Notes: a model not told the origin generated them from the letters alone. DNA of 64,000 bases from Proteobacteria bacterium SG_bin6 (GCA_002083435.1 LWDJ01000035.1:1-64000); one strand, 5' to 3'; shown: positions 32,722-42,593, numbered from the stretch's first letter. Program-made: numbers and translations.

Positions 32722-35700
32722 ATGTTCGCGAGTATCGCGCGTTTCGAGCTGAGCTACCAGCTCCGCAACCCCGTCTTCTGGGCGGTGGCCATCCTGTTCT
32801 TCCTGCTGACCTTCGGCTCGGTGACGATCGAGCAGATCCGCATCGGCGGCGGCGGCAACATCCACCGCAACAGCCCCTATGCGATTACCCAGACGCTGCT
32901 GATCCTGTCGATCTTCTACATGTTCGTGACGACGGCGTTCGTCGCCAACGCCGTGGTGCGCGACGATGAAAGCGGATTTGGATCGATGGTGCGCACCACG
33001 CGCGTGTCGAAAGCGGCCTATCTGCTCGGCCGCTTCTCCGGCGCGCTAACGGCGGCGGCGATCGCGTTCCTGGTGGTGCCGTTCGCGATCTGGCTCGGCT
33101 CGTTCATGCCCTGGGTCGATCGCGAGACTTTGGGGCCGAATCTGCCGGCGGCGTATCTCTACGCCTATGTCACCTTCGCGCTGCCCGACATGATCCTGAC
33201 CGCGGCGCTGTTCTTCGCGGTCGCCACGGTCACGCGGTCGATGACGTACAGCTATGTCGGCGTCGTCGTGTTCCTGGTGCTGTATTTCGCGTTGACGGCG
33301 ACGGTGCGCACCCAGCCCCAGCTGCGCGAGACGATCGCCTATATCGAGCCTTTCGGAATTGGCGCCTTCGCACAGGCGACGCGCTATTGGACGGCGGCTG
33401 AGTCGAACCGGCTGGTGCCGCCGTTAACCGGCGTGCTGCTCGCCAACCGCGCCATCATGCTCGGCATCGCCCTGCTCGCGCTGGGCTTCGCGCAGTGGCG
33501 CTTCAACTTCGTCGCCCCCGGCGTTTCCGCCAAAAAGCTGAAGCGGTTGGCACGGCGCGAGGCGAAGCTCGCGGCGACGCCCGCGCGCACCGTCGATCGC
33601 CTCCCCGCCCCCCGCCCCGCCGCCGCTGGCGGCGCGCGCATGGCGACGCGGATGCGCTTCGAAATGGCGCAGGTGTTCAAGAGCCCGGCCTTCTTCGTCC
33701 TGATCCTGCTCGGCCTGTTCAACGCGATCACCGCGCTGTTCGTGAGCGGCGACCTCTACGGCACCCCGCCACTGCCGCTGACCTTCTCGATCATCGGCGT
33801 GCTGACCGGAAGTTTCTCGATCGTCCCAGTGATCATCGCGATCTATTATGCGGGCGAACTGGTGTGGCGCGACCGCGAGAAGCGGATGCACGAAATCGTC
33901 GACGCGACCGCGCTCCCCAATTGGGCCTATCTCGTGCCCAAGGTGGCGGCGGTCGCGGCCGTACTGTTTTCGACGCAGGTGATCGCGATGCTCGCGGGCA
34001 TCTTCGTCCAGCTGGTGCGTGGGCAGAGCGACCTCGCGCTGGGCGGCTATTTCTGGTGGATGCTGCTCCCCAACAGCGTCGACATGCTGCTGCTCGCGAT
34101 CCTGGCGGTGTTCGTCCAGGCGCTGGTGCCGAACAAATATCTCGGCTGGGGGGTGATGGTCATTTACCTCGTGGCCACGATCACCCTGGGCAATATCGGC
34201 TTCGAACATCCGCTCTATACCTACGGTTCGACCGGCAATGTCAGCCTGTCGGACATGAATGGTGACCGGGTGGGCGGCGCGATGGGCTGGTGGCTGCGGC
34301 TCTATTGGGGCGCGATCGCGCTGATCCTGGCGACGCTCGCGCATCTGCTCTGGCGCCGGGGCACGCAGGTGAGCCTGGGCGCGCGCGTGGCGCGGATGCC
34401 GCGGCGACTGCTCGGCTTGCCGGGAGTGCTGATCGGCGCGGGCGCCGCGACCGCGGCGAGCGCCGGCGGCTTCATCTTCTACAACACCAACGTCCTGAAC
34501 GAATATCGTACCCAGCAGGATCAGGAGAAGCGGCTCGCCGATTACGAGCGCCACTATCTGCGCTATGAAAATGTGAAGCAGCCCTCCACCACCGACATTA
34601 GGCTCAGCGTCGATCTTTACCCTCACGACAAGCGGGTGGAGGCGCGCGGCGAATATCGGCTGGTGAACGATACCGGCGCGCCGCTTGGCGAACTGCACCT
34701 GCGTTTCCTCGATCCCAATATCGAAATCGTATCGATGAACGTGCCCGGCGCGACGCTGGCGATGAACAATGCGCGCGATCGCTACCGCATCTATCGGTTC
34801 AAAACGCCGCTCGCGCCCGGGGCCACACTGCCGGTCAGTTTCGCGACCCGTGCTTGGCAGCGTGGGTTCCGCGCCCAGGGCGATCAGGTCTCGGTCGTCG
34901 ACAATGGCAGCTTCATCAATAACTTCACGATCGCGCCGATCGTCGGCATGAGCCGCGACAATCTGCTGCGCGACCGCGTCGCGCGCCGGCGCCAGGGCCT
35001 GCCCGCCGAACTGCGCCCGGCCAAGCTGGAAGACCTGAACGCCACCGCGCGCAACTATATCGCCAATGCCAGCTGGGTCCGTTCGGACATCACCGTGACG
35101 ACCGAGGCCGATCAGACGCCGATCGCGCCTGGACGGCGGGTGGCGGACAGCGTCGCCAATGGGCGGCGCACCGCGCGCTTCGTATCCGGCGCGCCGATCC
35201 TGGCGTTCTTCTCGGTGCAATCGGCGCATTATGCCGAACGCTCGGCCGATCTCGGCGGCGGGGTGAAAGGCACCATCTATTTCGACGCGAAGCATCCTTA
35301 CAACGTCGACCGGATGCTGAAGGCGATGAAGGCGGCGCTGGACTATTACCGTGCGAATTTCGGGCCTTATCAGTTCGATTATGCCCGGATCATCGAATTT
35401 CCCGGCTATCAAACCTTCGCTCAGGCGTTCGCCGGCACCATTCCCTATTCGGAGCGGATCGGCTTCATCGCCGACGCCCGCAACCCGGACAGCATCGACT
35501 ACCCGACCTATGTCACCGCGCATGAGCTGGGCCACCAATATTGGGCGCACCAGCTGATCAGCGCCGACATGCAGGGCGGCACCATGCTGGTGGAAAGCAT
35601 GGCGCAATATTCGGCGCTGATGGTGATGAAGAAGCTCTATGGCGAGGACAAGATCCGCCGCTTCCTGAAGTACGAGCTCGACAATTATCTGCGCGCGCGC

Positions 35701-36309
35701 GGCAGCGAAGCGGTGGAGGAATTGCCGCTCAACCGCGTCGAGAACCAGGCCTATATCCATTACCGCAAGGGCGCGGTGGTGCTGTACCTGCTACAGGACC
35801 GGCTGGGCGAGGCGCGGGTGAACGCGATGCTCGCCAAGCTGCTCGATCGCTATCGCTTCAAGGGCGCGCCCTATGCCCGCTCGACCGATCTGGTCGATGG
35901 CTTCAAGGGCCTCGCGCGCAACGAGCAGGAGCGCGAGCTGGTGAGCGATCTGCTGGAACGCATCACCCTCTACGACCTGAAGGCGCAAAGCGCCAAGGCA
36001 CGGCGCCTGCCCGACGGCCGGTACGAGACGGTGTTGAAACTCAGCACCGCCAAATTCTATGCCGATGGCCGTGGCCAGGAGACAAGGGCGCGCTTCGCCG
36101 ATCAGGCCGATCTCGGCCTGTTCAGCGCCCGCCCGGGGCTCGGCGCATTCAGCGCCAAGGACGTGATCGCCTTCGAACGCCGGCCGCTGGCGAACGGCGC
36201 GCAGGAGGTGCGGCTGATCTCCGCCAAGAAGCCCGCCTTTGTCGGGGTGGACCCCTATAACAAGTTCATCGATCGCAACCCCGATGATAACGTGATCGCC
36301 GTGGAGTAG
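32722..36309 (+). CDS. ABC permease fused to M1 aminopeptidase
   Basis: The 1195-residue protein joins two permease halves (about 1-275 and 305-590, roughly 12 membrane helices) to a C-terminal M1-family metallopeptidase (about 600-1195). The peptidase has HELGH (934-938) and the third zinc ligand Glu958 in LVESMAQYSAL, with 19 rather than the usual 18 residues between; this spacing appears normal for the fusion family (recollection). The canonical GAMEN exopeptidase motif is not evident (EFPGYQTFAQAF lies in that region). The membrane-anchored catalytic domain follows the last helix, suggesting extracytoplasmic peptide trimming coupled to transport. It is cotranscribed with the ATPase gene. 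Confidence 0.92.
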   Translation: MFASIARFELSYQLRNPVFWAVAILFFLLTFGSVTIEQIRIGGGGNIHRNSPYAITQTLLILSIFYMFVTTAFVANAVVRDDESGFGSMVRTTRVSKAAYLLGRFSGALTAAAIAFLVVPFAIWLGSFMPWVDRETLGPNLPAAYLYAYVTFALPDMILTAALFFAVATVTRSMTYSYVGVVVFLVLYFALTATVRTQPQLRETIAYIEPFGIGAFAQATRYWTAAESNRLVPPLTGVLLANRAIMLGIALLALGFAQWRFNFVAPGVSAKKLKRLARREAKLAATPARTVDRLPAPRPAAAGGARMATRMRFEMAQVFKSPAFFVLILLGLFNAITALFVSGDLYGTPPLPLTFSIIGVLTGSFSIVPVIIAIYYAGELVWRDREKRMHEIVDATALPNWAYLVPKVAAVAAVLFSTQVIAMLAGIFVQLVRGQSDLALGGYFWWMLLPNSVDMLLLAILAVFVQALVPNKYLGWGVMVIYLVATITLGNIGFEHPLYTYGSTGNVSLSDMNGDRVGGAMGWWLRLYWGAIALILATLAHLLWRRGTQVSLGARVARMPRRLLGLPGVLIGAGAATAASAGGFIFYNTNVLNEYRTQQDQEKRLADYERHYLRYENVKQPSTTDIRLSVDLYPHDKRVEARGEYRLVNDTGAPLGELHLRFLDPNIEIVSMNVPGATLAMNNARDRYRIYRFKTPLAPGATLPVSFATRAWQRGFRAQGDQVSVVDNGSFINNFTIAPIVGMSRDNLLRDRVARRRQGLPAELRPAKLEDLNATARNYIANASWVRSDITVTTEADQTPIAPGRRVADSVANGRRTARFVSGAPILAFFSVQSAHYAERSADLGGGVKGTIYFDAKHPYNVDRMLKAMKAALDYYRANFGPYQFDYARIIEFPGYQTFAQAFAGTIPYSERIGFIADARNPDSIDYPTYVTAHELGHQYWAHQLISADMQGGTMLVESMAQYSALMVMKKLYGEDKIRRFLKYELDNYLRARGSEAVEELPLNRVENQAYIHYRKGAVVLYLLQDRLGEARVNAMLAKLLDRYRFKGAPYARSTDLVDGFKGLARNEQERELVSDLLERITLYDLKAQSAKARRLPDGRYETVLKLSTAKFYADGRGQETRARFADQADLGLFSARPGLGAFSAKDVIAFERRPLANGAQEVRLISAKKPAFVGVDPYNKFIDRNPDDNVIAVE

Positions 36310-36316
36310 CCCCGCC

Positions 36317-36970
36317 ATGACGATCACCATAACCGCCTTCGCCAATTCGCCCGATCGCGGGCTTGGGCTCGCGCGCGACATGCGCGTCCGCTGGGCGCTG
36401 GAGGAGGCGGGGCTGGCCTATCAGGTACGCGCGCTGTCGTTCGAGGCGATGAAGCAGCCGGCGCATCTGGCGCTGAACCCGTTCGGGCAGATCCCCACCT
36501 ATGAGGAAGACGGCCTCGCGCTGTTCGAGACTGGGGCGATCGTGCTGCACATCGCCGAGCGCCATGGCGTGCTGCTGCCGCGCGAGGCGCAAGGCCGGGC
36601 GCGGGCGATCGCCTGGATGTTCGCGGCGCTCAACACCGTCGAGCCGCCGATCTTCGAGCTGTCGACCGCGCGCCTGGTCGAACCGGCCGAACCCTGGGCG
36701 GCAGCACGGATGCCGCTGGTCGCGGCGCGGGTCCACGCGCAGCTCCGCCCGCTGATCGCCTGGCTCGGCGAGCGCGACTGGCTGGAGGAAGATTTCAGCG
36801 CCGGCGACCTGCTGATGATCGCGGTGCTCCGCCGGCTCGAGCCGAGCGGGTTGCTCGCGCAGCATCCCTCCCTCGCCGCCTATGTCGCGCGCGGCGCCGC
36901 GCGGCCGGCCTATCGGCGTGCCTTCGCCGCGCAACATGCCTTGTTCCTGGAAAGCCAGGCGACCGGCTGA
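36317..36970 (+). CDS. Glutathione S-transferase family protein
   Basis: The 217-residue protein has a thioredoxin-like N-terminal domain (MRVRWALEEAGLAYQVRAL, then LNPFGQIPTYEEDGLALFETGAIVLHIAE in outline) with the cis-Pro of QIP and the Glu/Thr-type glutathione-binding ETGAI. An all-helical C-terminal domain follows (about 90-215). The catalytic residue class is not obvious, with Ser/Arg near the N-terminus. It starts 7 nt after the ABC fusion gene stop, so it may be co-transcribed. Confidence 0.88.
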   Translation: MTITITAFANSPDRGLGLARDMRVRWALEEAGLAYQVRALSFEAMKQPAHLALNPFGQIPTYEEDGLALFETGAIVLHIAERHGVLLPREAQGRARAIAWMFAALNTVEPPIFELSTARLVEPAEPWAAARMPLVAARVHAQLRPLIAWLGERDWLEEDFSAGDLLMIAVLRRLEPSGLLAQHPSLAAYVARGAARPAYRRAFAAQHALFLESQATG

Positions 36971-36981
36971 CCCGGGCACGG

Positions 36982-37980
36982 TCAGCCGACGGCCAGTTTC
37001 TTCGCTGCTTGATGAGCCGCGTCCAGCATCGCTTCCAATACGGGCGGCTGTGCCAGCACCGCCTCGCCCTTGCCACGGCGATAGGCGCTTGGATTGACGC
37101 CATGCAGCGTGCGGAACGCCCGGCTGAAGTGACTGCGGCTCGAAAAGCCGATGGTCGCCGCGATCACTTTCACCGGTACATTGGTGGTGCGCAGCATGTC
37201 GGCCGCGTGGCGCAGGCGGGTGCGCGCGACGAACGCCATCGGGCTCATGCCGAACGCCAGGCCGAATTCGCGGGCGAATGACGACCGGCTCATCCCGGCG
37301 GCGGCCGCCAAAGATGCCACGCTGTGGCGCGCCGCGGGCCGATCCAGCACCGCCGTCACCGCCTTGCCTAATCGTGGATCGCGCATGGTAGAAAGCAGCT
37401 GCGGCTCGCGCTCGCCGCTCCCGAAATGCCGGCGCAGCAACATCAGCACGCATAGCTTCATCAGTGCGCTGGTCAGCGCCCGCGATGCCGGCCCCGGTTT
37501 GGCCACTTCCGCCAGCATCATCTGATAAGCGAGCTGAACGATCGGCTCGCCACCCAGATTCTCGGCGATCGGCCGCCGCACCGTATCGAGCAGCCCGAAC
37601 GAACCCGAGATATTCGCGGTGATGGTACCGCACACGAAGCGCAAGTCCGCCCGCCCGGAACGCGTTGCGTCGAAACGCAGCATCCCGCTAGCCAGTTTAT
37701 CGCCGAAATCGACGCTATGGGGAACCTCGTGCGGCCCTTGGTCCGCCGAGATTGTCTGATGGGTGAAGGGCGGCACAAGAACAACGCTGCCGGCGGGGCA
37801 GATGATCGTCCCCGCGTCCGGGGTTTCGAGGTAAAGCGTGCCGGTGAGGACGTAATGGACCTCGATCTCGGGCACCGCCGGGATCACTAACTTCTGGCCC
37901 CGCTCCGCCTGACACACCGCAAAGGCTTCGATCGACACATCGAGTGTCCGCAGCAACCGATCGACGAACTGCCCATCCAT
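36982..37980 (-). CDS. AraC-family transcriptional regulator
   Basis: The 332-residue regulator has an AraC-type N-terminal cupin (about 30-200, AVPEIEVHYVLTGTLYLETPDAG in outline). The C-terminal pair of helix-turn-helix motifs (about 225-315) is read as SVASLAAAAGMSRSSFAREF, AFVARTRLRHAADML and IAATIGFSSRSHFSRAFR. This is the cupin_6/HTH_18 type linked to sensing of small metabolites, though its ligand is unknown. The C-terminal tail beyond the HTH is unusually long and basic. It is convergent with the GST gene; no target palindrome was assigned. Confidence 0.9.
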   Translation of the reverse strand: MDGQFVDRLLRTLDVSIEAFAVCQAERGQKLVIPAVPEIEVHYVLTGTLYLETPDAGTIICPAGSVVLVPPFTHQTISADQGPHEVPHSVDFGDKLASGMLRFDATRSGRADLRFVCGTITANISGSFGLLDTVRRPIAENLGGEPIVQLAYQMMLAEVAKPGPASRALTSALMKLCVLMLLRRHFGSGEREPQLLSTMRDPRLGKAVTAVLDRPAARHSVASLAAAAGMSRSSFAREFGLAFGMSPMAFVARTRLRHAADMLRTTNVPVKVIAATIGFSSRSHFSRAFRTLHGVNPSAYRRGKGEAVLAQPPVLEAMLDAAHQAAKKLAVG

Positions 37981-38140
37981 TACGCGAACTCCACCCCGCA
38001 CATTCTAGGAGTGTAGCTAACGACGCTCTAGCGGCGAAACCATCTTCCCAACGTTTGTGGTCACCTTCACAAGACGATAGAGCACCATTTTTATTGGAAG
38101 ACCGAAAATTCAGACAAAGTCTTGCGCGCCGAGTCCGGCG

Positions 38141-38527
38141 CTACAGCGGCATGGTCCGGCCCTTGATAGCAAGCAGGCGACCAATCGCATCGAACAAGGA
38201 ATCCATCGCGACAGGCTTGAACAACACCTCGTCGGCACCGCCTGCTAGGCATTCATCGCGCAAATTGGGGGCGGTATCGGCGGTAATGACGATCACCGGC
38301 AGTGTCGCCTTGTCATCGGTGCGCGCCCGGATGTGTCGGATCGCGGTCAGCCCGTCCATTCCGGGCATTCGCAGGTCCATCAACACCACGTCGAATTCGT
38401 GCGCGTCGAGCAATTCCAGCCCGCGCTCGCCACTGTCGGCACCGGTCATCCGCGCACCAGCCACGTCGAGCATGTCCTGCACGACCCGCCGGTTCATCGC
38501 ATCATCCTCGACAAAGAGGATTTTCAT
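38141..38527 (-). CDS. Single-domain response regulator (CheY-like)
   Basis: The 128-residue receiver has Asp7/Asp8-type acidic pocket residues (FVEDDA), the phospho-acceptor Asp51 (VLMDLRMPGMDG), Thr82 in ITADT, and Lys104 (LFKPV). There is no output domain. It lies 65 nt downstream of the histidine kinase gene on the same strand and is its obvious partner. The output could be protein-protein, perhaps with the EAL protein in the same cluster. Confidence 0.93.
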   Translation of the reverse strand: MKILFVEDDAMNRRVVQDMLDVAGARMTGADSGERGLELLDAHEFDVVLMDLRMPGMDGLTAIRHIRARTDDKATLPVIVITADTAPNLRDECLAGGADEVLFKPVAMDSLFDAIGRLLAIKGRTMPL

Positions 38528-38592
38528 GCCGATCCGTCCCTCGCACCCGTGACAGGCGTGTTGCTTATATCCATCACTGGTGCTCTATCGCC

Positions 38593-41013
38593 TCAAGCGG
38601 CGTGCGATTCAAGCGTTTCGACCGAAGTAAGCCGATGCGAATGACGATAAACGATTTCGCGCAATGCCGCACCCGTAATGGGCTTCGCGATGATCGTTAT
38701 CTTGCCCGACGCGCCAGGCCCAGGCGCGCGCGCCAGGCAATGGACCGTGCCCGCAGGCAACCGATTGGCGAGCAGATCGAGCGGAGCCACCCCCGATTCG
38801 AGCAGCGCCGCGTCGTCGATCAACACACGTTCGGGCAGATGTTCGGTGATCAGCGGCATGGCCTCGGCAAGCGTCGCTACAGCCGCGACCGCCCCCGCCT
38901 CGGGCGCGAGCGCCGCCTGCCACATCGCCCGGGCGATCGGGTTGGGGTCGATGATGACCAATGTCGGCCGCGGCGCGGTCGCCGCGATCGGCGCCCGCGT
39001 CGCGCGATAGGGGAAAATAAACAGGAAGCGCGATCCCTCGCCCGGCTGGCTGCTGACCACGACATCACCCCCCATCGCGCGTGCGAGCTGACGGCAGATC
39101 GCGAGCCCGAGGCCGGTGCCGCCGTAACGCCGCGTGGTGCTGGCATCGACCTGACGGAACGCCTCGAAAATCTCGTCGAGCTTGTGCGGCGGAATACCGA
39201 TCCCGGTATCGGTGACGGCGATCTCCAGCATCGTGTCGTTCAGCGTCGCGCGCAGCGTCACATGCCCCTCGCGGGTGAACTTCATCGCGTTGGACAGCAG
39301 GTTGAACACGATCTGGCGCACGCGCCCCGGATCGGCGATGACCCAGTCGGGCAGCTCTTCCAGCGCGACCGAGAAGCCCAGCCCGCGCTGCTGCGCGGGC
39401 TCGTCCCACAGCCGCGCGACATCGCGGAGCAGCGACGGCAGCGCGACCGGCACTTCCTCGATCGTCAGATTGCCCGTCTCCATCTTCGCCACATCGAGAA
39501 TATCGTCGACCAGCGCCTTCATCGTCACCCCGGCGCTCTGCACGACTTCGAGCCGATCGCGCGTCGGCGCCGGCAGGGCCTGATCGGCGAGCATCACCTG
39601 GGTCATGCCAAGGATACCGTTGAGCGGGGTACGGATTTCGTGGCTGGTGGTCGCCAGAAACTCGGTCTTGGCCTTGAGCGCGTGTTCGAGCCGGGCATTG
39701 GTCGCGGCGAGATCGGCGTTGGCGGCGCGAACCTCGTTGCGGCTGCGGCGGAGCAGCAGCAAGCCAGTGGTGAGCATCGCCGCGACGGCCAGCCCGACGA
39801 TGCCCAGCCCCCAGGAGATGAACTGCTGGGTGCGGGCGCGGGCGTGCTCGAACGCCAGCTGCTTGCGCGCTTCCTCGGCCTTGAGATTGGCGATCTTCAG
39901 GTTCTGATTGGCATAGTCGAACCGCGCCGCCATCAACGCGGTGTTGGTGGAAGCGGCGAGCTTGGTCGCCTTGTCGTCGATGCGCTTCATCGCCTCGAGA
40001 TGGCGCAGCGCGAGCCGCTCGTTGCCGACGGCGCGATAGATGCGATAGGCCGTTTCGTGGGCACTAATCACAGTTACATCGGTTTGCGAGAGGTCAACAC
40101 CGGCAAAACTTTGGCCGATCAGCCGCGCCGCCTGCTTGATATCGCCCGATTGATACGCTGCCTGTGCAGCGAAAGCGTTGAGACGGGGCACCCAGCTGCG
40201 CGCCTCAGCACGACGCGCTAATTTGAACGCTCGATAGAGCGTTCTTTTTGCATCGCGCACTCGGTTCGCGCGCAACTCAGCGTAAGCCCAATTGCTTAGA
40301 ATGAAAGTTTCATAGAAGACGCTGCCCATTTTCTCAGCCGCTCGAAAGCTTCTTTTATATGATTTTAGCGCTTCTTCGAATCTTCCTAATACCGATAATG
40401 AGTTCCCTTGGTTGTTGAACATGGTTGCGGTGAGGTTTGGGTCACCATGATAGATTTCCATCGCTTCGGCATCATATTTCAAGGCAGCTTCAAAATCGTT
40501 TCCATTTCTGTACAACGATGCGATCTGCTGCAATGCTATCGATTGACTCCTCGGTTCACCCAAGCTTCTGAAGATATTATGGGCGGTCTGATATGATATC
40601 AGCGCCTGATCAGCTTTAGCATTCGAAGCAGCGATCCAGCCGCTCGTCAATAAAAGGTCACCGAGTAGTTTGTTTTTTACATGTAGCGACTTGACAATCG
40701 CCAATCCCTCCTCGACATGGCGCTGAGCTTCATTTAACTTGTTTAGACGACTCAGCGCCTCACCCTCAAGCCAGTGAGCTTCGGCAAGCTTGATCGAATG
40801 AACACCAGATTGTTTGATAAGGAGATGCTCTGCGCGCGACGCTGATTGATACGCTTGGCTGGGATCAACAGGCATGTCTTTCTTTGCATCGGCGAGCAGC
40901 CTATCAATCTGTTCTGTCAACGGTGCGGCAACCGTTTCAACTGGAGCAACGGCCAAAAGCAATCCAGCGATCCCAAACCGGGCCCTAAACAGAACCAATA
41001 GCACGCTGCGCAT
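38593..41013 (-). CDS. TPR-containing membrane histidine kinase with degenerate receiver
   Basis: The 806-residue kinase starts at an ATG one base into the EAL gene stop (TGATG), or GTG at 41016. It has a signal-like N-terminus, a periplasmic TPR-type sensor (about 30-385), a membrane helix (about 400-420, GLGIVGLAVAAMLTTGLLLL), a coiled coil, HisKA with His458 (TTSHEIRTPLNG), and a HATPase domain (NLLSNAMKFT, DTGIGIP, GGTGLGLAIC). A C-terminal receiver-like domain (about 680-806) lacks the usual DLRMPGMDG segment (VLIDDAALLESG instead), so phosphotransfer there is doubtful. The sensor part (40200-41000) is clearly lower in GC than its surroundings. Confidence 0.93.
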   Translation of the reverse strand: MRSVLLVLFRARFGIAGLLLAVAPVETVAAPLTEQIDRLLADAKKDMPVDPSQAYQSASRAEHLLIKQSGVHSIKLAEAHWLEGEALSRLNKLNEAQRHVEEGLAIVKSLHVKNKLLGDLLLTSGWIAASNAKADQALISYQTAHNIFRSLGEPRSQSIALQQIASLYRNGNDFEAALKYDAEAMEIYHGDPNLTATMFNNQGNSLSVLGRFEEALKSYKRSFRAAEKMGSVFYETFILSNWAYAELRANRVRDAKRTLYRAFKLARRAEARSWVPRLNAFAAQAAYQSGDIKQAARLIGQSFAGVDLSQTDVTVISAHETAYRIYRAVGNERLALRHLEAMKRIDDKATKLAASTNTALMAARFDYANQNLKIANLKAEEARKQLAFEHARARTQQFISWGLGIVGLAVAAMLTTGLLLLRRSRNEVRAANADLAATNARLEHALKAKTEFLATTSHEIRTPLNGILGMTQVMLADQALPAPTRDRLEVVQSAGVTMKALVDDILDVAKMETGNLTIEEVPVALPSLLRDVARLWDEPAQQRGLGFSVALEELPDWVIADPGRVRQIVFNLLSNAMKFTREGHVTLRATLNDTMLEIAVTDTGIGIPPHKLDEIFEAFRQVDASTTRRYGGTGLGLAICRQLARAMGGDVVVSSQPGEGSRFLFIFPYRATRAPIAATAPRPTLVIIDPNPIARAMWQAALAPEAGAVAAVATLAEAMPLITEHLPERVLIDDAALLESGVAPLDLLANRLPAGTVHCLARAPGPGASGKITIIAKPITGAALREIVYRHSHRLTSVETLESHAA

Positions 41014-42452
41014 CACGCGCTCTTCCAGAAACTCGCCCCGCGGTTGAAGACATCGCGGGGGTCGGCGACCATGTTCAAATGCTGCTTGTCGTCCAGGAAC
41101 TGGATCAACGCCGCCATCCCGATCGGCCGGCTGATCAGGAAGCCCTGCGCCATATCGCAGCCCATCACGCTCAACAGGGCAAGCGCCGCCGGTGTTTCCA
41201 CCCCCTCGGCGGTCACCTCCATTTCCATCGCATGCGCGAGGTCGATCGTCGATCGCACGATCAGCGGGTCGCGATTGCTGCTCGTCAACTGCATCACGAA
41301 CATCTTGTCGATCTTCAGCTCGCGCGCCGGCAGCTGCTTGAGATAGGCGAGCGACGACAGACCGGCGCCATAGTCGTCGATCGCGATCGTGATCCCCATG
41401 TCGGCGAAGATTTTGAGATGCGCGATCGCCGTCTGCGGATCGCGAATCACTGAGGTTTCGGTGATCTCCAGCCCGATCTTGTTCCCCGCCCCCTGCACCA
41501 TCTGGCAGGCCCGCGCGACAAACGCCGAATCACCGAGCAACTGGCCGGAGATGTTCACGAACACCATCAAATCATGGCCGTGCTCGGCCAACAGCCGCTG
41601 GTCGGCGATGGCGCGTTCCAGCGTCCACAACGTGATCGGGCCGATCAGCCGCGCCTCTTCGGCAACGGTGATGAAGTGGCCGGGCAGTACCAGCCCCCGC
41701 GTCGGATGCTGCCAGCGGACCAGCGCTTCGACCGAGCGTATTTCCTGACGGCGGAGATGCACCTTGGGCTGATACTGCAGAAACAATTCGTCGCGCTCGA
41801 CCGCACGGCTCAGGTCGCGGATCAGCGTCACGCGGTCGAAACCGCTCTCGCGCTCGCCAACCTCGTGGGGCACCGCGCGCTGCTCGCAGCGCGCGGTCGC
41901 GAGCGCCGCCTCGGCTTCCTCGACCAGCCGCACATCGTCGAGCGCCACGCAAGGGGCGGCGGCGCCGGCGATCAGCAGCTCGACCTGGTGCTGCTCGCCG
42001 TCCAATGTCAGCGGCGGCGCGAAGAGTTGGCCCAGATCGGCGGCGGCACGATCGAGATCGCTCCGCTCGGCCCCCTCGAACCGCAGCTCGATCATCGTGC
42101 GGCCGACCACCGCCAGCCGCGCCTGGGGCAGCAAGCCACCCGCACGATCGGCTACGTCGAGCACCAGGCAATCCGCGCGCGGCGCGCCGAGATGACGACG
42201 CAGGACGGCGAAATTGCCAATCTCGACCAGCAGCAGGAAATGCCAGGGATCGATCGGCTTGGTTCCTCCATGAGGGTCGGGCGCGCCCATGGCGGCCGGC
42301 CGACGGCCAGCCAAAGGCCGGCGCATGAACGGGGCGTCGAACACGATCGATTCGCGACGCGGCACGGCGAGTGGCGAGGCCGACGCGAACAGCGCGTGGC
42401 GCCACGTCTCATTTTGGGACCAATCCCAGCCGGGTTCCTGCGGGCGCACCAT
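41013..42452 (-). CDS. EAL-domain c-di-GMP phosphodiesterase-like protein
   Basis: The 479-residue protein has a poorly conserved N-terminal half (about 60-200, possibly a degenerate GGDEF domain) and an intact EAL domain (about 215-460). EAL catalytic elements are present: VEALVRWQHP, FVNIS, LEITET, AIDDYGAG, LKIDKMFV, AEGVET and AQGFLISRP. It likely hydrolyses c-di-GMP. The start is ATG at 42452 with a weak ribosome-binding site; the stop overlaps the histidine kinase start, so the two are co-translated. Confidence 0.92.
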   Translation of the reverse strand: MVRPQEPGWDWSQNETWRHALFASASPLAVPRRESIVFDAPFMRRPLAGRRPAAMGAPDPHGGTKPIDPWHFLLLVEIGNFAVLRRHLGAPRADCLVLDVADRAGGLLPQARLAVVGRTMIELRFEGAERSDLDRAAADLGQLFAPPLTLDGEQHQVELLIAGAAAPCVALDDVRLVEEAEAALATARCEQRAVPHEVGERESGFDRVTLIRDLSRAVERDELFLQYQPKVHLRRQEIRSVEALVRWQHPTRGLVLPGHFITVAEEARLIGPITLWTLERAIADQRLLAEHGHDLMVFVNISGQLLGDSAFVARACQMVQGAGNKIGLEITETSVIRDPQTAIAHLKIFADMGITIAIDDYGAGLSSLAYLKQLPARELKIDKMFVMQLTSSNRDPLIVRSTIDLAHAMEMEVTAEGVETPAALALLSVMGCDMAQGFLISRPIGMAALIQFLDDKQHLNMVADPRDVFNRGASFWKSA

Positions 42453-42514
42453 CAAGCGTGCAATGCCAGCAAGGGCTGAAGGAAGCGTTAAGCGCTTTCC
42501 CCCACAACGCGCTC

Positions 42515-42560
42515 CAAGCGGTTGCGTTAACGTTACATTTCAATTAATAAGTGCGGGCAC
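42515..42560 (+). promoter_or_regulatory. Promoter-like region before the Phe-rich mini-ORF
   Basis: TTGCGT and TAATAA are separated by 17 nt in the only markedly AT-rich stretch of this gap. Each box matches consensus at 3 of 6 positions, so this is weak support. It points rightward, toward the mini-ORF at 42594. Confidence 0.3.
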
Positions 42561-42593
42561 GGGTGATCCCTGTGCAAGTCTGGGAGACAAAGA

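Noticed and set aside
33424..35760. 778-codon open frame opposite the ABC-M1 fusion gene
   Set aside because: Same reason: antisense to a well-defined gene, with repetitive composition.
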